Of a stretch of DNA of 64,000 nucleotides, positions 18,705 to 27,593 are shown in pieces; position 1 is the stretch's first letter; each line of letters opens with the position of its first letter. Made by a program: the position numbers and the translations under genes. This stretch comes from Kaistella antarctica (lineage in GTDB: Bacteria; Bacteroidota; Bacteroidia; Flavobacteriales; Weeksellaceae): contig NZ_FOIX01000004.1 of the NCBI RefSeq assembly GCF_900109615.1, forward strand, positions 372,001 through 436,000, read 5' to 3'. The notes under the pieces were generated by a model. The model was not told the DNA's origin and ran no database searches. It was given only the letters and a program-made list of their open reading frames with translations.

Positions 18705-19871
18705 TTAATCACTTCCAAATAAATCGCGCGTATATACTTTATCCTTGACCTCTTCTAAATCTGGGGTGGAGCGATTCGTAATAATGATGTCACATTCGCT
18801 TTTAAATAATTCCAGATCTTTTTCTACCCTCGACCCAAAGAACAGTTCTTCTTCTAAAACGGGTTCATAAACGACTACTTCTACCCCTTTGGCTTTCAGC
18901 CGTTTCATAATTCCCTGCATCGCTGAAGCTCTAAAATTATCTGAGCCCGACTTCATAATGAGTCGGTACACTCCTACTTTCTTCGGATTTTTCGCCAATA
19001 TCGAATCGGCAATAAAATCTTTCCGGGTACGGTTCGCATCGACAATCGCCCGGATAATATTATTAGGAACGGTATCGTAATTTGCCAATAACTGCTTGGT
19101 ATCTTTTGGCAAACAATAGCCGCCATAACCAAAAGAAGGGTTATTATAGTGTGAACCTATGCGAGGATCGAGACTTACCCCTTCAATAATTTGCTTACTA
19201 TCCAATTCATGAATTTGAGCATAAGAATCTAATTCATTAAAATAAGCAACTCGCATGGCCAGATAGGTATTGGAGAAAAGCTTAATGGCTTCCGCTTCCG
19301 TAGTATTGGTAAATAAAGTTTCAATATCCTTCTTTATCGCTCCTTCTTTTAATAAGTCGGCAAATACTTCTGCACGTTCGCTTTGTTCGCCAATAATAAT
19401 TCTGGAAGGATACAAATTGTCGTAAAGTGCTTTTCCCTCTCTTAAAAATTCTGGAGAGAAAATAATATTTTGAAAATTGAATTTCTTTTTCAATGACTCT
19501 GTAAATCCAACGGGCACAGTGGATTTAATCACCACCACTGCGTCGGGATTAATCTCCTTGACTGAAAGAACAACAGACTCTACGGTTTCGGTATTAAAAT
19601 AATTGGTCGTTGGATCATAATCAGTCGGTGTGGCAACAATCACATAAGCTGCATTTCGAAAAGCATTTTGTTGATCAAGAGTCGCTCGAAAGTTTAATTC
19701 CTTATGTGCTAAGAAATCAATAATTTCTACATCCTCAATGGGAGATTTTTTTTGGTTAAGCATATTGACCTTTTCAGGTACAATATCCAAGGCAACCACC
19801 TCATTGTGTTGTGCCAATAATACTGCATTCGATAATCCGACATATCCAGTTCCAACAATTGCGATTTTCAT
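18705..19871 (-). CDS. ugd: UDP-glucose 6-dehydrogenase
   Basis: A 388-residue UDP-sugar dehydrogenase. The NAD-binding motif is [15 protein letters not shown] at residues 5-19. The hexose-binding region holds [15 protein letters not shown]. The catalytic cysteine is C253 in [13 protein letters not shown]. The length and the [10 protein letters not shown] form match the short single-chain Ugd of Gram-negative bacteria. It oxidises UDP-glucose twice at C6, yielding UDP-glucuronate for the epimerase next to it. The gene starts eight bases after the stop of tviB, so both are likely on one transcript. Confidence 0.92.
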   Translation of the reverse strand: MKIAIVGTGYVGLSNAVLLAQHNEVVALDIVPEKVNMLNQKKSPIEDVEIIDFLAHKELNFRATLDQQNAFRNAAYVIVATPTDYDPTTNYFNTETVESVVLSVKEINPDAVVVIKSTVPVGFTESLKKKFNFQNIIFSPEFLREGKALYDNLYPSRIIIGEQSERAEVFADLLKEGAIKKDIETLFTNTTEAEAIKLFSNTYLAMRVAYFNELDSYAQIHELDSKQIIEGVSLDPRIGSHYNNPSFGYGGYCLPKDTKQLLANYDTVPNNIIRAIVDANRTRKDFIADSILAKNPKKVGVYRLIMKSGSDNFRASAMQGIMKRLKAKGVEVVVYEPVLEEELFFGSRVEKDLELFKSECDIIITNRSTPDLEEVKDKVYTRDLFGSD

Positions 19872-19878
19872 ATTTTAA

Positions 19879-21159
19879 TTATAGTTTAGAATCACTATAT
19901 TCAAGTATGCCTTTCACGTCGTAAACAATTGCTTGGTCGTTTTTAAGCGGCTCTAAATCCAACTCTAAAAACTCTTTATGCGCAACGCCTAAAACAATGG
20001 CGTCAAATTTATCGGTCGGGATCTCTGAAGTGCTTACAATACCATATTCACGATGTACTTCCGAGGTATTTGCCCAGGGATCATAAACCATTACATTCGT
20101 CCCATAATCTTCCAAAGCAGAAATCACATCTACAATTTTCGTATTGCGAACATCGGGGCAATTTTCTTTAAAAGTAATTCCCAGCATTAAGATCTTGGCA
20201 TTATTAACCGCAATGTCTTTTTTAATCATGGTTTTAATCACTTGGGAAGCCACATATTGACCCATCGAATCATTGAGCCTACGCCCAGCCAATATAATTT
20301 CGGGATGGTAGCCATATTCCTGGGCTTTTTGAGCCAGATAGTAAGGATCTACGCCGATGCAGTGTCCACCCACCAAACCTGGCTTGAAAGGAAGAAAATT
20401 CCATTTCGTACCAGCTGCTTCTAAGACATCGTGGGTATCGATATCCATTAAGTTAAAGATCTTAGCCAGTTCATTCACAAAGGCAATATTGATATCTCGC
20501 TGCGAGTTTTCAATGACTTTCGCCGCTTCGGCTACTTTGATGGTTGGCGCTAAATGCGTTCCAGCCGTAATGACGGCTTTATAAATATCGTTCACCACGA
20601 TTCCAATTTCAGGCGTTGAACCTGAGGTCACTTTTAGAATTTTTTCTACGGTATGTTCTTTATCTCCTGGATTAATTCGTTCGGGGGAATAACCGGCAAA
20701 GAAATCAACATTGAATTTTAAGCCTGAAACTTTTTCCACAACGGGAATACAATCTTCCTCAGTAGCTCCCGGATAAACGGTAGATTCGTAAATGACGATA
20801 TCTCCTTTTTTCAATACTTTCCCAACCGTTTCACTCGCTTTAATTAAAGGAGTCAAAACAGGACGGTTGTTTTTGTCGACTGGTGTAGGTACGGTGATGA
20901 TGTAGATATTTGAATCTGCAATGTCTTGAAGCTCATAAGAGCAGTACAGCCCTTTCTCCTCTCTGGTAGGATTGGTCGTAACGAGGGCAGATTTTAAGAG
21001 GTCATCTGATACTTCTAAGGTATCATCATGTCCGTTTGTTAATTCCTGAACCCGCGCTTGGTTGATATCAAAACCAACGACTGGAAATTGGGTCGCGAAT
21101 AATCGTGCGAGTGGTAATCCCACATAACCTAATCCTAATACTGTAATTTTATGCTGCAT
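19879..21159 (-). CDS. tviB: UDP-N-acetylhexosamine 6-dehydrogenase (TviB/WbpO type)
   Basis: A 426-residue nucleotide-sugar dehydrogenase. The NAD motif is [17 protein letters not shown], followed by [34 protein letters not shown] and [16 protein letters not shown]. The catalytic cysteine is C267 in [19 protein letters not shown]. The pattern is close to Salmonella TviB and Pseudomonas WbpO, which oxidise UDP-GlcNAc or UDP-GalNAc to the uronic acid. The partner epimerase TviC lies upstream but is separated by 3 kb of repeats. The gene has its own promoter-like box (21262-21269) and heads the run of genes down to base 27. Confidence 0.9.
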   Translation of the reverse strand: MQHKITVLGLGYVGLPLARLFATQFPVVGFDINQARVQELTNGHDDTLEVSDDLLKSALVTTNPTREEKGLYCSYELQDIADSNIYIITVPTPVDKNNRPVLTPLIKASETVGKVLKKGDIVIYESTVYPGATEEDCIPVVEKVSGLKFNVDFFAGYSPERINPGDKEHTVEKILKVTSGSTPEIGIVVNDIYKAVITAGTHLAPTIKVAEAAKVIENSQRDINIAFVNELAKIFNLMDIDTHDVLEAAGTKWNFLPFKPGLVGGHCIGVDPYYLAQKAQEYGYHPEIILAGRRLNDSMGQYVASQVIKTMIKKDIAVNNAKILMLGITFKENCPDVRNTKIVDVISALEDYGTNVMVYDPWANTSEVHREYGIVSTSEIPTDKFDAIVLGVAHKEFLELDLEPLKNDQAIVYDVKGILEYSDSKL

Positions 21160-21261
21160 ACTATAAAGGCATAGAAGCCTGATTTAAAGGTCTATCTGAA
21201 AAGCATAATGATGATTTCTGTTTAGAGTCAGGATTTTATCTTCTGCTTTATTATCGATTTG

Positions 21262-21269
21262 CAAAAGTA
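21262..21269 (-). promoter_or_regulatory. Candidate -7 promoter box upstream of tviB
   Basis: On the minus strand the sequence reads TACTTTTG, a full match to the Bacteroidota -7 consensus TAnnTTTG, about 100 bases before the tviB start. No clear -33 TTG is visible at the usual distance. It would give the downstream capsule operon a promoter independent of tviC, wzc and wza. Confidence 0.45.
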
Positions 21270-21436
21270 CTGAAACTTAATGGGATGGTTTTTATTATTT
21301 TGAGTTCTTTTTGGATGGGGGTTATTTTGTTCGGGTTTTAGAGGGGTTTGGGGTGGTTGGTTGGTTGGTTGGTTGAGCTTGAGGATGGTGATTGAGCCTG
21401 TCGAAATCACTTTTAGAAAATATTTTCTTTATTCTT

Positions 21437-21667
21437 TTACTTTTTGTCTTGACACAAAAAGTAACAAAAAGGTCAAGACTGGATCCTTTTGCTAAAAAAT
21501 GATAATTTCTTCTGAGAAAATCCCCAAACTTGCGCGGAAATGTAGATTACGCTTCGATTATGGATTTTTGCCGCGCTTCAAACACTGGGGATTTTTAGGC
21601 GTTGCTAGTTGATAAATTTGGTTGGGAAGAAATAATCATTTTTTTTAACGCAAAAGACTCCTAAGTC
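21437..21667 (+). repeat. Structured element copy 1 (type B hairpin)
   Basis: The 5' hairpin arms are TTACTTTTTGT and ACAAAAAGTAA (11 paired bases) with loop CTTGAC. The loop is complementary to GTCAAG at 21472-21477. The inner stem is of the GCGCGG/CCGCGC type, and the outer stem is CCTTTTGC/GCAAAAGA with one mismatch. It ends in CTCCTAAGTC, as all copies do. Strand is given as the sense in which the 5' hairpin comes first; the transcribed strand is unknown. Confidence 0.88.
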
Positions 21668-21777
21668 ATATAAATATATTTAATTATTTAGCTCACTTCA
21701 AAAAAAATCTGATTCACTCCCTCTAGGTTTGGGGAATATGAAGCAGATTTTTTTTTAACGCAAAATGCTCCTAAGTC
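21668..21777 (+). repeat. Degenerate mini-copy of the structured element
   Basis: Arms AAAAATCTGATTCA (21703-21716) and TGAAGCAGATTTTT (21739-21752) pair with one mismatch around a CTCCC/GGGGA core. The unit ends with the same 3' tail as the full copies (GCTCCTAAGTC). The 5' hairpin is missing. A sister piece without the tail follows copy 7. Confidence 0.6.
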
Positions 21778-21907
21778 AATAGGTACTTTCACTTTAATTT
21801 CCAAAGCGAGCTTGTCGTTGGTGATTGAAATTGATTATTGGCAGTGGAGATGGTGATTGAGCCTGTCGAAATCACGGTTGCATATAATATTCTTTTATTG
21901 TGTTTAA

Positions 21908-22137
21908 GTTCTTTTGCCTTGATGCAAAAGAACCAAAAAATCAAGACTGGATCATTTTGCTAAAAAATGATTATTTCTTCCGAGAAAATCCCCAAAACTC
22001 GGGCGGAAATGGAAAGTGGTTATAAGAATATCTGTTTTTGCCGCCACTCAAACAGTGGGGATTTTTAGGAGTCGCTAGTTGGCAACTATGGTTAGGAAGA
22101 AATAACCATTTTTCTGAACGCAAAATGCTCCTAAGTC
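21908..22137 (+). repeat. Structured element copy 2 (type A hairpin)
   Basis: Hairpin GTTCTTTTGC/GCAAAAGAAC with loop CTTGAT, complementary to ATCAAG at 21940-21945. The outer stem is CATTTTGC/GCAAAATG, a compensated C-to-A / G-to-T change relative to copy 4. Inner stem GGCGG/CCGCC. Confidence 0.9.
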
Positions 22138-22263
22138 AAAAGTGATTTATTTTTTGATAAATGAAACTGGGTGATTGAGCCTGGAGATGGTGATTGAGAA
22201 TGGAGATGGTGATTGAGCTTGTCGAAATCACGGGTAGAAATGAAATTCTTTTATTGTGCTTAA

Positions 22264-22493
22264 GTTCTTTTGCCTTGATGCAAAAGAACCAAAAAATCAA
22301 GACTGGATCCTTTTGCTAAAAAATAGTTATTTCTTCTGAGAAAATCCCCAAAACTCGGGCGGAAATGGAAAGTGGTCATAAGAATATCTGTTTTTGCCGC
22401 CACTCAAACAGTGGGATTTTTAGGCGTTGCAAGTTGATAAATTTGGCTGGGAAGAAATAATCATTTTTTCTTAGCGCAAAAGGCTCCTAGGTC
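22264..22493 (+). repeat. Structured element copy 3 (type A)
   Basis: Same 5' hairpin and loop complement as copy 2. Outer stem CCTTTTGC/GCAAAAGG. The end reads CCTAGGTC instead of CCTAAGTC, and the GGGG arm is shortened to GGG. Block 22430-22780, which includes its 3' end, is nearly repeated 730 bases downstream. Confidence 0.88.
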
Positions 22494-22618
22494 AAAAGTG
22501 ATTTCTTTTTTGATAAATGAAGCTGGTTGATTGAGTCTGGAGATGGTGCTTGAGGATGGAGATGGTGATTGAGCCTGTCGAAATCACGGGTACAAATGAA
22601 ATGCTTGTATTCTTTTAA

Positions 22619-22848
22619 GTTCTTTTGCCTTGATGCAAAAGAACCAAAAAATCAAGACTGGATCCTTTTGCTAAAAAATGGTTATTTCTTCTGAGAAAAT
22701 CCCCAGAACTCGGGCGGAATTGGAGATTACTTCGAAGAACAACTATCTTTGCCGCCACTCAAACAGTGGGGATTTTTAAGCGTTGCAAGTTGGTATAGTG
22801 GGTTGGGAAGAAATAACCATTTTTCTTAACGCAAAAGGCTCCTAAGTC
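22619..22848 (+). repeat. Structured element copy 4 (type A, best-paired copy)
   Basis: All stems are intact: hairpin GTTCTTTTGC/GCAAAAGAAC; outer stem CCTTTTGC/GCAAAAGG; long stem ATGGTTATTTCTTC/GAAGAAATAACCAT (14 pairs); AAAATCCCC/GGGGATTTT; and GGCGG/CCGCC. It is nearly identical to copy 6. Confidence 0.92.
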
Positions 22849-22993
22849 GAGTGGAATTTCTTTTAGATATTTGATGTCTCAGTGATTGAATCCGTCGATG
22901 GTGATTAAGCCTGGGGATGGTGATTGAGGATGGAGATGGTGATTGAGCTTGTCGAAATCACGGTTATAAATGAAAGTCTTTGATTTTGCGTAA

Positions 22994-23223
22994 GTTCTTT
23001 TGCCTTGATGCAAAAGAACCAAAAAATCAAGACTGGATCCTTTCGCTAAAAAATGGTAATTTCTTCTAAGAAAACCCCCAAAACTCGGGCGGAATTATAG
23101 GTTGTTTCTGAGAATAACAATTATTGCCGCCACTCAGACAGTGGGGATTTTTAGGCGTTGCAAGTTGATAAATTTGGCTGGGAAGAAATAATCATTTTTC
23201 TTAACGCGAAAGGCTCCTAAGTC
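22994..23223 (+). repeat. Structured element copy 5 (type A, compensated outer stem)
   Basis: The outer stem reads CCTTTCGC/GCGAAAGG: a T-to-C change in the left arm is matched by A-to-G in the right arm, keeping all eight pairs. The other stems are as in copy 4 with minor mismatches. Confidence 0.9.
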
Positions 23224-23348
23224 AAAAGTGATTTCTTTTTTGATAAATGAAGCTGGGTGATTGAGGATGGAGATGGTGCTTGAGGATGGAGATGGTGATT
23301 GAGCCTGTCGAAATCACGGGTACAAATGAAATGCTTGTATTCTTTTAA

Positions 23349-23578
23349 GTTCTTTTGCCTTGATGCAAAAGAACCAAAAAATCAAGACTGGATCCTTTTG
23401 CTAAAAAATGGTTATTTCTTCTAAGAAAATCCCCAGAACTCGGGCGGAATTGGAGATTACTTCGAAGAACAACTATCTTTGCCGCCACTCAAACAGTGGG
23501 GATTTTTAAGCGTTGCTAGGTGATAAATTTGGCTGGGAAGAAATATCCATTTTTCTTAACGCAAAAGGCTCCTAAGTC
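23349..23578 (+). repeat. Structured element copy 6 (type A)
   Basis: Nearly identical to copy 4, including the central loop between the GGCGG and CCGCC arms and the left flank. One mismatch in the long stem (right arm GAAGAAATATCCAT). It indicates recent duplication or gene conversion within the array. Confidence 0.9.
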
Positions 23579-23714
23579 GAATAATTTCTTTTAGATAATA
23601 GATGCCTTGGTGATTGAGTCTGTCGATGGTAATTGAGTCTGTTGATGGTGATTGAGATTGGCGATGGTGATTGAGCCTGTCGAAATCACTATTAGCAAGA
23701 CTTTTTTTTATATT

Positions 23715-23971
23715 TTACTTTTTGTCTTAACACAAAAAGTAACAAAAAGGTCAAGACTGGATCATTTTGCTAAAAAATGGTAATTTCTTCTGAGAAAATC
23801 TCCAATTATTTATCTCGTCCTCAAGACGAGACTCGGGCGGAATAATAAATTATTTCTTCGATTCGTTATTTTGGCCGCGCTTCAAACACTGGGGATTTTT
23901 CGGAGTGGCAAGTTGATAAATTTGGCTGGGAAGAAATAATCATTTTTTTTAACGCAAAAGGCTCCTAAGTC
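23715..23971 (+). repeat. Structured element copy 7 (type B, with hairpin insert)
   Basis: Hairpin TTACTTTTTGT/ACAAAAAGTAA with a variant loop CTTAAC. An extra ~25 bases lie between the AAAATC arm and the GGCGG arm and contain their own hairpin CTCGTC-CTCAA-GACGAG (23814-23830). The inner arms are mixed (GGGCGG left, CCGCGC right), as if two subtypes had recombined. Confidence 0.87.
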
Positions 23972-24080
23972 ATATAAATATATTTAATTATTTAGCTCAC
24001 TTCAAAAAAATCTGATTCACTCCCTTTTTTATGCTGAGCATGTCGAAGTTAGGGTTGGGGAAAATGAAGCAGATTTTCTT
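23972..24080 (+). repeat. Degenerate mini-copy after copy 7
   Basis: The first ~55 bases match the right flank of copy 1 almost exactly. Arms AAAAATCTGATTCA (near 24005) and TGAAGCAGATTTT (near 24065) can pair, with a longer and unrelated loop. The conserved 3' tail is absent. Confidence 0.5.
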
Positions 24081-24159
24081 GAAGCATGTAGCTTCGACAA
24101 GCTCAGCCACCAGGATCATCAAGCTCAGCCACCAGGATTATCAAGTATTCGGCAAGAAG

Positions 24160-25128
24160 TTATTTCAAATTTGCCCAGTACCATTCGACGGCTTCTTGGA
24201 GGCCTTTTTTGATGTCGTGGGAGGGTTTGTAGTTTAAAAGATTTTTTGCCTTATCGATGGAAGCTAAGGAATGAGGAATATCGCCCGATCGTTGAGGGCC
24301 GTGAATGATTTCGATATTTTTTATTTCGGGATCGTAATCGGAAAGGTATTCTTTAAGGTATGCTACGAGGAGATTAAGGGTGGTTCGGTCCCCTACGGCC
24401 GTATTGTAAACGGTATTGATGGCATCGATATTATCAGAGAGCATTGCCTTTTCGTTCATTTGAAGGACATTGTCGATATAGGTGAAATCGCGAGAGTAAT
24501 CACCCGTTCCATTGATAATAGGGCTCTCATGATTCATTAACTGAATGACGAATTTCGGAATGACGGCGGCGTAGGCTCCATTGGGCGTTTGTCGTCGGCC
24601 GAAGACGTTGAAATACCGCAAACCGATACATTCCAACCCGTACGTTTTACTGAAGACGTCGGCATACAGTTCATTAACGTATTTGGTAATGGCATAGGGT
24701 GATAGCGGTTTTCCGATGACCTCTTCTACTTTTGGCAAGGCTGCTGAATCTCCATAGGTTGAGGAGCTGGCAGCATAAATGAATCGTTTGACCTTGGCAT
24801 CGCGTGCAGCGACAAGCATGTTTAAAAAGCCCCCGACATTAACATCATTGCTGGTAATAGGATCATTAATGGATCGTGGAACGGATCCCAAAGCCGCTTG
24901 GTGCAATATATAGTCTTGTCCGTGACAGGCTTGATGACAGGTTTCTAAATCGCGAATATCTCCTTCGATCAGATTGAAGTTGGGATGATTGATCAGGTGG
25001 TCGATGTTATGTTTGAAGCCGATGGCAAAATTATCTAAGACTGTGACGTGGTCGCCTTTGTCGATGAAGTGGTCGCAGAGGTTGGAGCCGATAAAGCCTG
25101 CGCCGCCGGTTATTAATATTTTGTTCAT
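24160..25128 (-). CDS. tviC: UDP-N-acetylglucosamine C4-epimerase (TviC/WbpP type)
   Basis: A 322-residue extended SDR. It has the NAD motif ITGGAGFIGSNLCDHFIDKG, then YILHQAALGSVPRSINDP, the Ser site YAASSSTYGD and the catalytic Tyr/Lys in LSPYAITKYVNELYADVF, and ends with EAVEWYWANLK. This sequence run is that of TviC/WbpP, which interconvert UDP-GlcNAc and UDP-GalNAc (or the acids). With tviB it should supply UDP-GalNAcA. It is isolated between repeat arrays I and II, away from every other gene of the locus, and has a candidate promoter at 25263-25270. The stop lies close to the degenerate end of array I. Confidence 0.9.
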   Translation of the reverse strand: MNKILITGGAGFIGSNLCDHFIDKGDHVTVLDNFAIGFKHNIDHLINHPNFNLIEGDIRDLETCHQACHGQDYILHQAALGSVPRSINDPITSNDVNVGGFLNMLVAARDAKVKRFIYAASSSTYGDSAALPKVEEVIGKPLSPYAITKYVNELYADVFSKTYGLECIGLRYFNVFGRRQTPNGAYAAVIPKFVIQLMNHESPIINGTGDYSRDFTYIDNVLQMNEKAMLSDNIDAINTVYNTAVGDRTTLNLLVAYLKEYLSDYDPEIKNIEIIHGPQRSGDIPHSLASIDKAKNLLNYKPSHDIKKGLQEAVEWYWANLK

Positions 25129-25262
25129 TTTTTATATTTTAATTGTGAGGTTAGAAGAACATCTTCGTTCGAAAGGGATGGTTTAATCACTTCAGTTGTT
25201 TCCTCTAGCTTTTTATAATTATTCAAAAAAAGATTAGCTTTCGCTGTTCTTTTTTATTGGTG

Positions 25263-25270
25263 CAAAAGTA
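25263..25270 (-). promoter_or_regulatory. Candidate -7 promoter box upstream of tviC
   Basis: TACTTTTG on the minus strand, a full match to TAnnTTTG and the same octamer as the box before tviB. It lies 135 bases before the tviC start. It is followed by CA, as at the box before ribBA. No convincing -33 element is seen. Confidence 0.45.
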
Positions 25271-25464
25271 AGGAAAGTTAACGCCATCGTTTTTCTTTTT
25301 TGTAAAATCTTTTGAATTGTTGTTTTGAGTGCTTGCTTATCTTTTATTGGAATGTGAGGGAAGTAGAGATTAATCGAAATTTCTTTAAAGTTGTCTTTAA
25401 TGAAGGTTACTGATATCAGGTATATTTTTAGTATGGTACAACTATGTGTAGTTTATTAAATTAA

Positions 25465-25729
25465 GTTCTTTTGCCTTGATGCAAAAGAACCAAAAAATCA
25501 AGACTGGATCCTTTCGCTAAAAAATGGTTATTTCTTCTGAGAAAATCCCCCGAATTGACTCCCTGAGGTCGTCGAACCACTACGTTAGGTTTCGGGCGGA
25601 AATGGAAAGTGGTTATAAGAATACTGTTTTTGCCGCCACTCAAACAATGGGGATTTTTAGACGTTGCTAGTTGATGAATTCGGTTGGGAAGAAATAGTCA
25701 TTTTTTTTAACGCAAAAGGCTCCTAAGTC
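25465..25729 (+). repeat. Structured element copy 8 (type A, with 36-base insert)
   Basis: Hairpin GTTCTTTTGC/GCAAAAGAAC. Outer stem CCTTTCGC/GCAAAAGG with one unpaired position. A 36-base insert (about 25555-25590) sits between the AAAATCCCC arm and the GGCGG arm and contains GAACC and GGTT words that can pair. The 336 bases before it, back to the tviC start, show nothing but the candidate promoter. Confidence 0.9.
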
Positions 25730-25847
25730 GAATAATTTCTTTTAGATAGTAGATGTCTCGGCGATTGAGACTGGAGATGGTGATTGAGCCTAGAGATGGT
25801 GATTGAGCCTGTCGAAATCACGGTTATATTGAAGTTCTTTTATCTAA

Positions 25848-26111
25848 GTTCTTTTGCCTTGATGCAAAAGAACCAAAAAATCAAGACTGGATCATTTTGC
25901 TGAAAAATGGTGATTTCTTCTTAAAAAATCCCCAGAATTGACTCCCTGCGGTCGTCGAACCACTACGTTAGGTTTCGGGCGGAAATGCAAAGTGGTTATA
26001 AGAATATCTGTTTTTGCCGCCACTCAAACAGTGGGGATTTATGGATGTTGCAAGTTGAGAAAGATAGTGCGAAGAAATCACCATTTTTCTTTACGCAAAA
26101 TGCTCCTAAGT
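25848..26111 (+). repeat. Structured element copy 9 (type A, two compensated stems, 36-base insert)
   Basis: The outer stem is CATTTTGC/GCAAAATG and the long stem is ATGGTGATTTCTTC/GAAGAAATCACCAT. Both differ from copy 4 by changes in the two arms that keep the pairing complete. It carries the 36-base insert (about 25938-25973), one base different from that in copy 8 in the CTGAGG/CTGCGG word. Confidence 0.92.
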
Positions 26112-26216
26112 CGGATAATTTCTTTTAGATAGTAGATGTCTCGGCGATTGAGAATGGAGATGGTGATTGAGCCTAGAGATGGTGATTGAGCCTGTCGAAA
26201 TCACGGTTATATTGAA

Positions 26217-26444
26217 GTTCTTTTGCCTTGATGCAAAAGAACCAAAAAATCAAGACTGGATCATTTTGCTAAAAAATGGTAATTTCTTCTTAGAAAATCC
26301 CCAAACTTGCGCGGAAATATAGATTACGCTTCGATTATCGATTTTGGCCGCGCTTCAAACACTGGGGATTTTTAAGCGTTGCAAGTTGATGAATTCGGTT
26401 GGGAAGAAATAACCATTTTTCTTTACGCAAAAGGCTCCTAAGTC
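26217..26444 (+). repeat. Structured element copy 10 (type A hairpin, type B inner stem)
   Basis: The 5' hairpin and loop are type A, but the inner part has the GCGCGG/CCGCGC arms and the ATTACGCTTCGATTAT loop of copy 1. Outer stem CATTTTGC/GCAAAAGG is imperfect. It is a chimera, so the sub-domains exchange as blocks. Confidence 0.88.
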
Positions 26445-26499
26445 GAGTTGGATTTCTTTTTTGACAGGTGGTATTGTGGGTGACTGGGTCGATTCGATG

Positions 26500-27440
26500 G
26501 TGATTTCGATAGGCACAATCACCGAGGTGAAAAGTGACGGGTGATTAAGGTTGGCAGTTGTGATTTCGACATGCTCAATCACCGGGTTGCAAGTTGCTAG
26601 GTGAAAGGTTACGGGAGACAGGCTTAATCAACGAGGTGGAAAGTGACAGGTGGTTAAGATTAGCTGATGTGATTTCGACAGGCTCAATCACCGGGTTGCA
26701 AGTTGCTAGGTGAAAGGTTACAGGAGACAGGCTCAATCACCGAGGTGGAAAGTGATGGGTTATTAAGATTAGCTGATGTGATATAGACAGGCTCAATCAC
26801 CGAGGAGGAAAATGACGGGTGATTAAGATTAGCTGAGGTAATTTAGACAGGCTCAATCACCGGGTTGCAAGTTGCTAGGTGAGAGGTTACAAGAGACAGG
26901 CTCAATCACCGAGGTGGAAAGTGATGGGTTATTAAGATTAGCTGATGTGATTTCGATAGGCTCAATCACCGAGGTGAAAAGTGATGGATGATTAAGATTA
27001 GCTGAGGTGATTTCGACAGGCTCAATCACCGGGTTGCAAGTTGCTAGGTGAGAGGTTACAGCAGACAGGCTCAATCACCGAGGTGGAAAGTGATGGGTGA
27101 TTAAGGTTGGCAAATTGTGATTTCGACAGGCTCAATCACCGAGGTGAAAAGTGATTGGTGATTAAGATTAGCTGATGTGATTTCGACAGGCTCAATCACC
27201 GGGTTGCAAGTTGCTAGGTGAAAGGTTACAGGAGACAGGCTCAATCACCGAGGTGAAAGTGACAGGTGATTAAGATTAGCTGAGGTGATTTCGATAGGCT
27301 CAATCACCGAGGAGGAAAATGACGGGTGATTAAGGTTGGCTCAGGTGATTTCGACAGGCGCAATCACCGAGGTGGAAAGTGACGGGAGATTATGCTTAGC
27401 AAATGTGATTTCGACAGGCTCAATCACCGGGTTGTGCAAG
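26500..27440. repeat. Hairpin repeat array (about 17 GTGATT...AATCAC-type units)
   Basis: About 17 occurrences of the word AGGCTCAATCACC (with variants) at alternating spacings of roughly 50 and 60 bases. Many are preceded by GTGATTTCGAC, giving GTGATT-(11 bases)-AATCAC hairpins. The 54-110-base higher unit contains GCAAGTTGCTAGGTGA and TTAAGATTAGCTGA. The same hairpin occurs singly, in the opposite orientation, before each structured element of arrays I and II. The minus strand is open in long stretches and encodes repetitive peptides, but I see no start, composition or homology that supports a protein. Confidence 0.88.
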
Positions 27441-27593
27441 TTGCAAGGTCACAAGTGTAGTGCAAGGTGAGAGTTGTTGGGTGCAAGGGAAAAGGCGCCT
27501 GGTAACAGGTAAAGGGTGTACTGAGTGTGGTGCATAGTGCATGGTATATGGTACCTGGTCTCTGGTGCGAGGTAGGATTATCTACTTATTTGA
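27441..27593. repeat. Degenerate 7-base-period repeat before wzc 3' end
   Basis: A GT-rich stretch in which GTNNNNG words recur every seven bases (GTGCATA, GTGCATG, GTATATG, GTACCTG, GTCTCTG, GTGCGAG). It lies directly downstream of the wzc stop codon on the minus strand. It looks like a diverged heptamer array. Confidence 0.65.

Larger units (their letters stand above)
21384..24140. repeat. Intergenic repeat array I (seven full copies of the ~230-base structured element)
   Basis: The 3-kb space between tviB and tviC has no credible gene. It holds seven full copies of a structured ~230-base element, all in the same orientation, with starts 355-375 bases apart. Between the copies are 120-140-base spacers. 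Each spacer carries short direct repeats (GGTGATTGAG words) and then a hairpin repeat of the form GTGATT-(11 bases)-AATCAC 30-50 bases before each element. Two degenerate pieces follow the first and last copies and share the same right flank, so the outer two copies are duplicates of one ancestral end. Confidence 0.92.

Noticed and set aside
21384-24140. CRISPR array
   Set aside because: Units are ~230 bases with ~130-base conserved spacers and internal pairing, not 25-40-base repeats with unique spacers. No cas gene is nearby.
25461-27074. Minus-strand open frames of 60-75 codons across the arrays (25461-25643, 26355-26582, 26853-27074)
   Set aside because: They follow the repeat units, differ between copies in frame and stops, and have no ribosome-binding site or conserved start. 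They are by-products of repeat sequence.
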